A DNA stretch of 64,000 nucleotides from Fennellomyces sp. T-0311 (Eukaryota; Mucoromycota; Mucoromycetes; Mucorales; Lichtheimiaceae), in contig JALLLT010000066.1 in NCBI GenBank assembly GCA_025266875.1, positions 1 through 64,000 of the forward strand, read 5' to 3'. The notes beneath the pieces were generated by a model. The model saw only the letters and a list, made by a program, of their open reading frames with translations. It was not told the origin of the DNA and made no database searches. The translations under genes and the position numbers were made by a program. Below are positions 61,849 to 64,000 of this stretch, piece by piece (the stretch's first letter is position 1; every line of letters begins with the position of its first letter).

Positions 61849-62479
61849 TTACCTTGCCACGAATGCGGCGGTATATCTTTCTGATGCCAGGATCTGTTGC
61901 CCTTTTGACAATATGTTTTGTGCCCGGACCGATGTTGTCCTTTTGGCGATTGTTTTTGACTGGATTGTGGTTCGTCCTTTGTCAGATAATGTTTGGATGC
62001 CACGAATGTGAAAACATCTTCTGTTTCTTGGAGTCGTCCGTCTATGGACTGTTACCCCATTTTTTGGTATGTATTGTACAGCCTTCGAATGAAGTGCTTC
62101 AACATTTTCCTGCTGAGCCGGTAATGCGGACTAGCGGATTTGGGCTACTGTTTTCCAGCGCCTTGGCCACGTTTGGACCGTTTGTATACACTGACTTCGA
62201 ATGAAGTGCTGGCTCGGAGCCGTTGTGTGTAGCGAACCATTGCTGGCACTCGCCTCGTCCTTCGTAGCTGCCGTGTTTTAAGACATAGATGCTAAGAGGT
62301 CCGGAATATTCCACGGGGAAGGGTAGCGCCACTCGTAGGGTGGGATTGTCTGAAGCCGGGACTCATTCTTCATTCCTTCGCTGCGACGGAAAGTACTTTT
62401 TAGAGAGCTCCTTGAGATAAAGGGAAATTGGTTTCGCTGACGAACGGAAAGTGTTGTATTGCTGAGTGTTGCTGAACAT
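61849..62479 (-). pseudogene. Possible degenerate mobile-element ORF1
   Basis: An ATG at 62479 lies about 110 bp downstream of a TATTTATAAG box (62592-62583) and starts a 38-codon frame (MFSNTQQYNTF, YLKELSKKYF). The frame ends at 62363 and overlaps an ATGA restart. Downstream, open frames in two registers (GECQQWFATHNGS; then GVTVHRRTTPRNRRCFHIRGIQ) run to about 61850 and look protein-like. They loosely recall the ORF1 of Mucorales LINE-type elements. Frameshifts separate the pieces. An imperfect direct duplication, TTCGAATGAAGTGCT at about 62086 and 62197, lies inside. Confidence 0.25.
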
Positions 62480-63218
62480 GTTGAAGGCTGACTTTGCTGA
62501 AGGGTTACGATGTGCGAAAATTGAGAGAGTGGGGGTGAAGAAAAAAAAGAAACACAGTTGTTTCAATCCCGGCTGTTCTTTCCTTATAAATAGTGTGACG
62601 CATAATCGAACCAATCAACTCGGGTTACCTCTTTGTTGCAACCCATGATTCAAAATATCGAGCAAGGGCTACTCCAAGCTTGTTGCTATAGTAACAAACG
62701 GGTTACTATAGCAACTGGTAAAAGTATATGCAATAGCTCGGTCAAATGCTGCTTGCCCTTATGATGAAGACGATTCTCTATTTATAAAGTGCTACAGTAG
62801 TCCCGTTCTAGTTTATCTATAGAACCGGATACCGCGGATAAAGCCGCACGCATCACAGCTTTGAAGGAATCATTACATACATGGTAACATATCTCATCAG
62901 TGAAAAGTACGTGATTAAACGTTACCATCGTGATAATTTTCTTGTAATTCCTATGTTAGAAAAGCGAAATACATAGATAGCAACATCGAAATCATCATGG
63001 AACAGTTGATAAAACGAGTATGGAGATAGAATATAGCTGTTTCACTGCGATTGCTCTATGCAATATCAACCGATAACGATTCTACATGCCCCAAAACATA
63101 GATCGCAGTAATTTTCGATGAGGTATCGTGGTCTATGCGGTTTCGGGAAGGGTATGACAGCATCTTGCAGCTTGATTTTCCTGCTCTACTTTTATACTAT
63201 ACCTGACGCCTAAAATAA
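62480..63218. other. Intergenic, with palindromic X-box pair
   Basis: Upstream region of the Rtc5-like gene. It contains a perfect 14-bp inverted repeat at 62682-62715 and otherwise AT-rich sequence. Confidence 0.35.
62682..62715. promoter_or_regulatory. Perfect 14-bp inverted repeat of RFX X-box type
   Basis: GTTGCTATAGTAAC (62682-62695) and GTTACTATAGCAAC (62702-62715) are exact reverse complements separated by 6 nt. Each arm fits the RFX/Crt1 X-box form GTTGC-N3-RGYAAC with minor changes. It lies about 500 bp upstream of the next gene. It could equally be a terminator hairpin or transposon end. Confidence 0.4.
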
Positions 63219-64000
63219 ATGGGTAATCAATCGAGCCGTGATCAGCAAAAAGGCGCCGAGGCACTACTCTCAACATGGACACCACAAGAACAAACACGCT
63301 TAAAGGAACGGTATACGGAATTCCTGCGCGCAGGAGATGAGAAGGAACAAGACAACACCATTACGAAATCCATTGCGGTTGAGAAGTTATTGCAAGGCAT
63401 TAAAAATCGTGTTCCTTTCAGCTTTCAGCCGGAACTTGCCATGGCTTTGGGATTGTTTATGAGCGATAACAAGAACACGTCGTTCCATAATTTCCTTAGT
63501 GCTGCGAAAAACATACTACACCAGGACACTGCCCATACATTCTATAAGGTCTACACCTTAGCTTATGAGCGTACCCAATGCACTCTGCAAACATTTGTTG
63601 TGTGGCTCGTACGGACGGCAATCCCGCTATGGTTTGAAGGCAGCGGAATCGCGAAATCTACGGATGATCTATGGCGACAAGACCACGAGGATAGCGTTAT
63701 CCGGTTGGTGAAGTATCTGGTGTATCGTGAGCAGAAGCGGAAAGATCGCCAAAAGAGACGTGAGCAAGAGGAGATGGCGTTTTGGACGGATGGTGATACG
63801 AACAAGGGCAAGGAACAAGCACAAAGAAACGAATGGCATGAACAAGCAACACTAAAGTCGCGGGCAGCCGATGAATCAGCAGTGACGACTTGGATTTCGG
63901 ATACCCCTATTGTCCTAACTCTGTTTCAAATAGCAGCTGGATATGTCTTTTTTGGGAACCGCGTGGAGGAAGATGGTGATACCGTGTACCAAAGTCGTGT
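63219..64000 (+). CDS. Rtc5/MEAK7-like protein, N-terminal part (runs off window)
   Basis: The frame is open for 260 codons from ATG 63219 to the window end without an intron. The start MGNQSSRD fits N-myristoylation (Gly2, Ser6), as in Rtc5 and MEAK7. A helical region follows (RLKERYTEFLRAG, IAVEKLLQGIKNRV, LAMALGLFM, NFLSAAKNILH), like the EF-hand-like domain that precedes TLDc in these proteins. A basic coiled-coil insert (REQKRKDRQKRREQEEM) comes next. WISDTPIVLTLFQIAAGYVFF near the end is where a TLDc-type domain could begin. The TLDc domain itself is outside the window, so the family call is provisional. Rtc5 is linked to vacuolar V-ATPase disassembly. Confidence 0.5.
   Translation, partial: MGNQSSRDQQKGAEALLSTWTPQEQTRLKERYTEFLRAGDEKEQDNTITKSIAVEKLLQGIKNRVPFSFQPELAMALGLFMSDNKNTSFHNFLSAAKNILHQDTAHTFYKVYTLAYERTQCTLQTFVVWLVRTAIPLWFEGSGIAKSTDDLWRQDHEDSVIRLVKYLVYREQKRKDRQKRREQEEMAFWTDGDTNKGKEQAQRNEWHEQATLKSRAADESAVTTWISDTPIVLTLFQIAAGYVFFGNRVEEDGDTVYQSR

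Overview
This is nuclear DNA of an early-diverging filamentous fungus, most likely Mucoromycota (Mucorales-like). The genes are dense and have many short GT-AG introns of about 44-95 bp. They encode typical fungal proteins: a Zn2Cys6 regulator, a VTC4-type polyphosphate polymerase, GET2, DSC3, GCN2 and a GPI-anchored wall protein. RNF121 and a BTB/CAP-Gly protein, not typical of yeasts, are also present. All exon-intron models were built by hand from splice signals, frame continuity and remembered family patterns. No database or aligner was used.

Layout. 1-13.5 kb is mobile-element territory. A DDE-endonuclease transposase gene (1240-1826 plus 8921-10481) is split by a 7.09 kb chromodomain Ty3/gypsy retrotransposon (1827-8915). 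Its two 173-bp LTRs look identical. The element carries gag and pol on the minus strand, a -1 frameshift signal at their junction, and an unexpected plus-strand gene (2251-3421) that reads through only if a 55-nt intron is removed. 13.5-31.1 kb is gene-rich: GH36 alpha-galactosidase (-), a divergent Zn2Cys6 regulator (+), DFG10-like polyprenol reductase (+), VTC4 (+), an Sld7-like replication factor (+), type II PI 4-kinase LSB6 (+), LOA1/VPS66 acyltransferase (-), and a double-BTB CAP-Gly protein (-). 31.1-41.3 kb is mostly AT-rich and gene-poor, with only an mL61-like mitochondrial ribosomal protein (+) and GET2 (-). 41.3-59.4 kb is gene-rich again: MIT-like/RasGEF protein (+), a Ser/Asp-repeat GPI protein (+), PUS3 pseudouridine synthase (+), a Ca2+-dependent mitochondrial carrier (-), GCN2 kinase (+, 17 exons), RNF121 (-) and DSC3 (-). 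59.4-63.2 kb holds decayed mobile-element sequence, including a minus-strand remnant with the zinc-ribbon/RuvC-III signature of TnpB/Fanzor nucleases. The window ends inside an N-myristoylated Rtc5/MEAK7-like gene (63219 onward).

How the genes relate. This is not a metabolic cluster. The clearest functional pairing is the divergent alpha-galactosidase and Zn2Cys6 regulator, which share a 517-bp promoter with everted CCG/CGG repeats. Several neighbours act on endomembranes or phosphate/lipid metabolism (VTC4, LSB6, LOA1, DFG10, GET2, RNF121, DSC3), but nothing in the sequence shows that they work as one unit.
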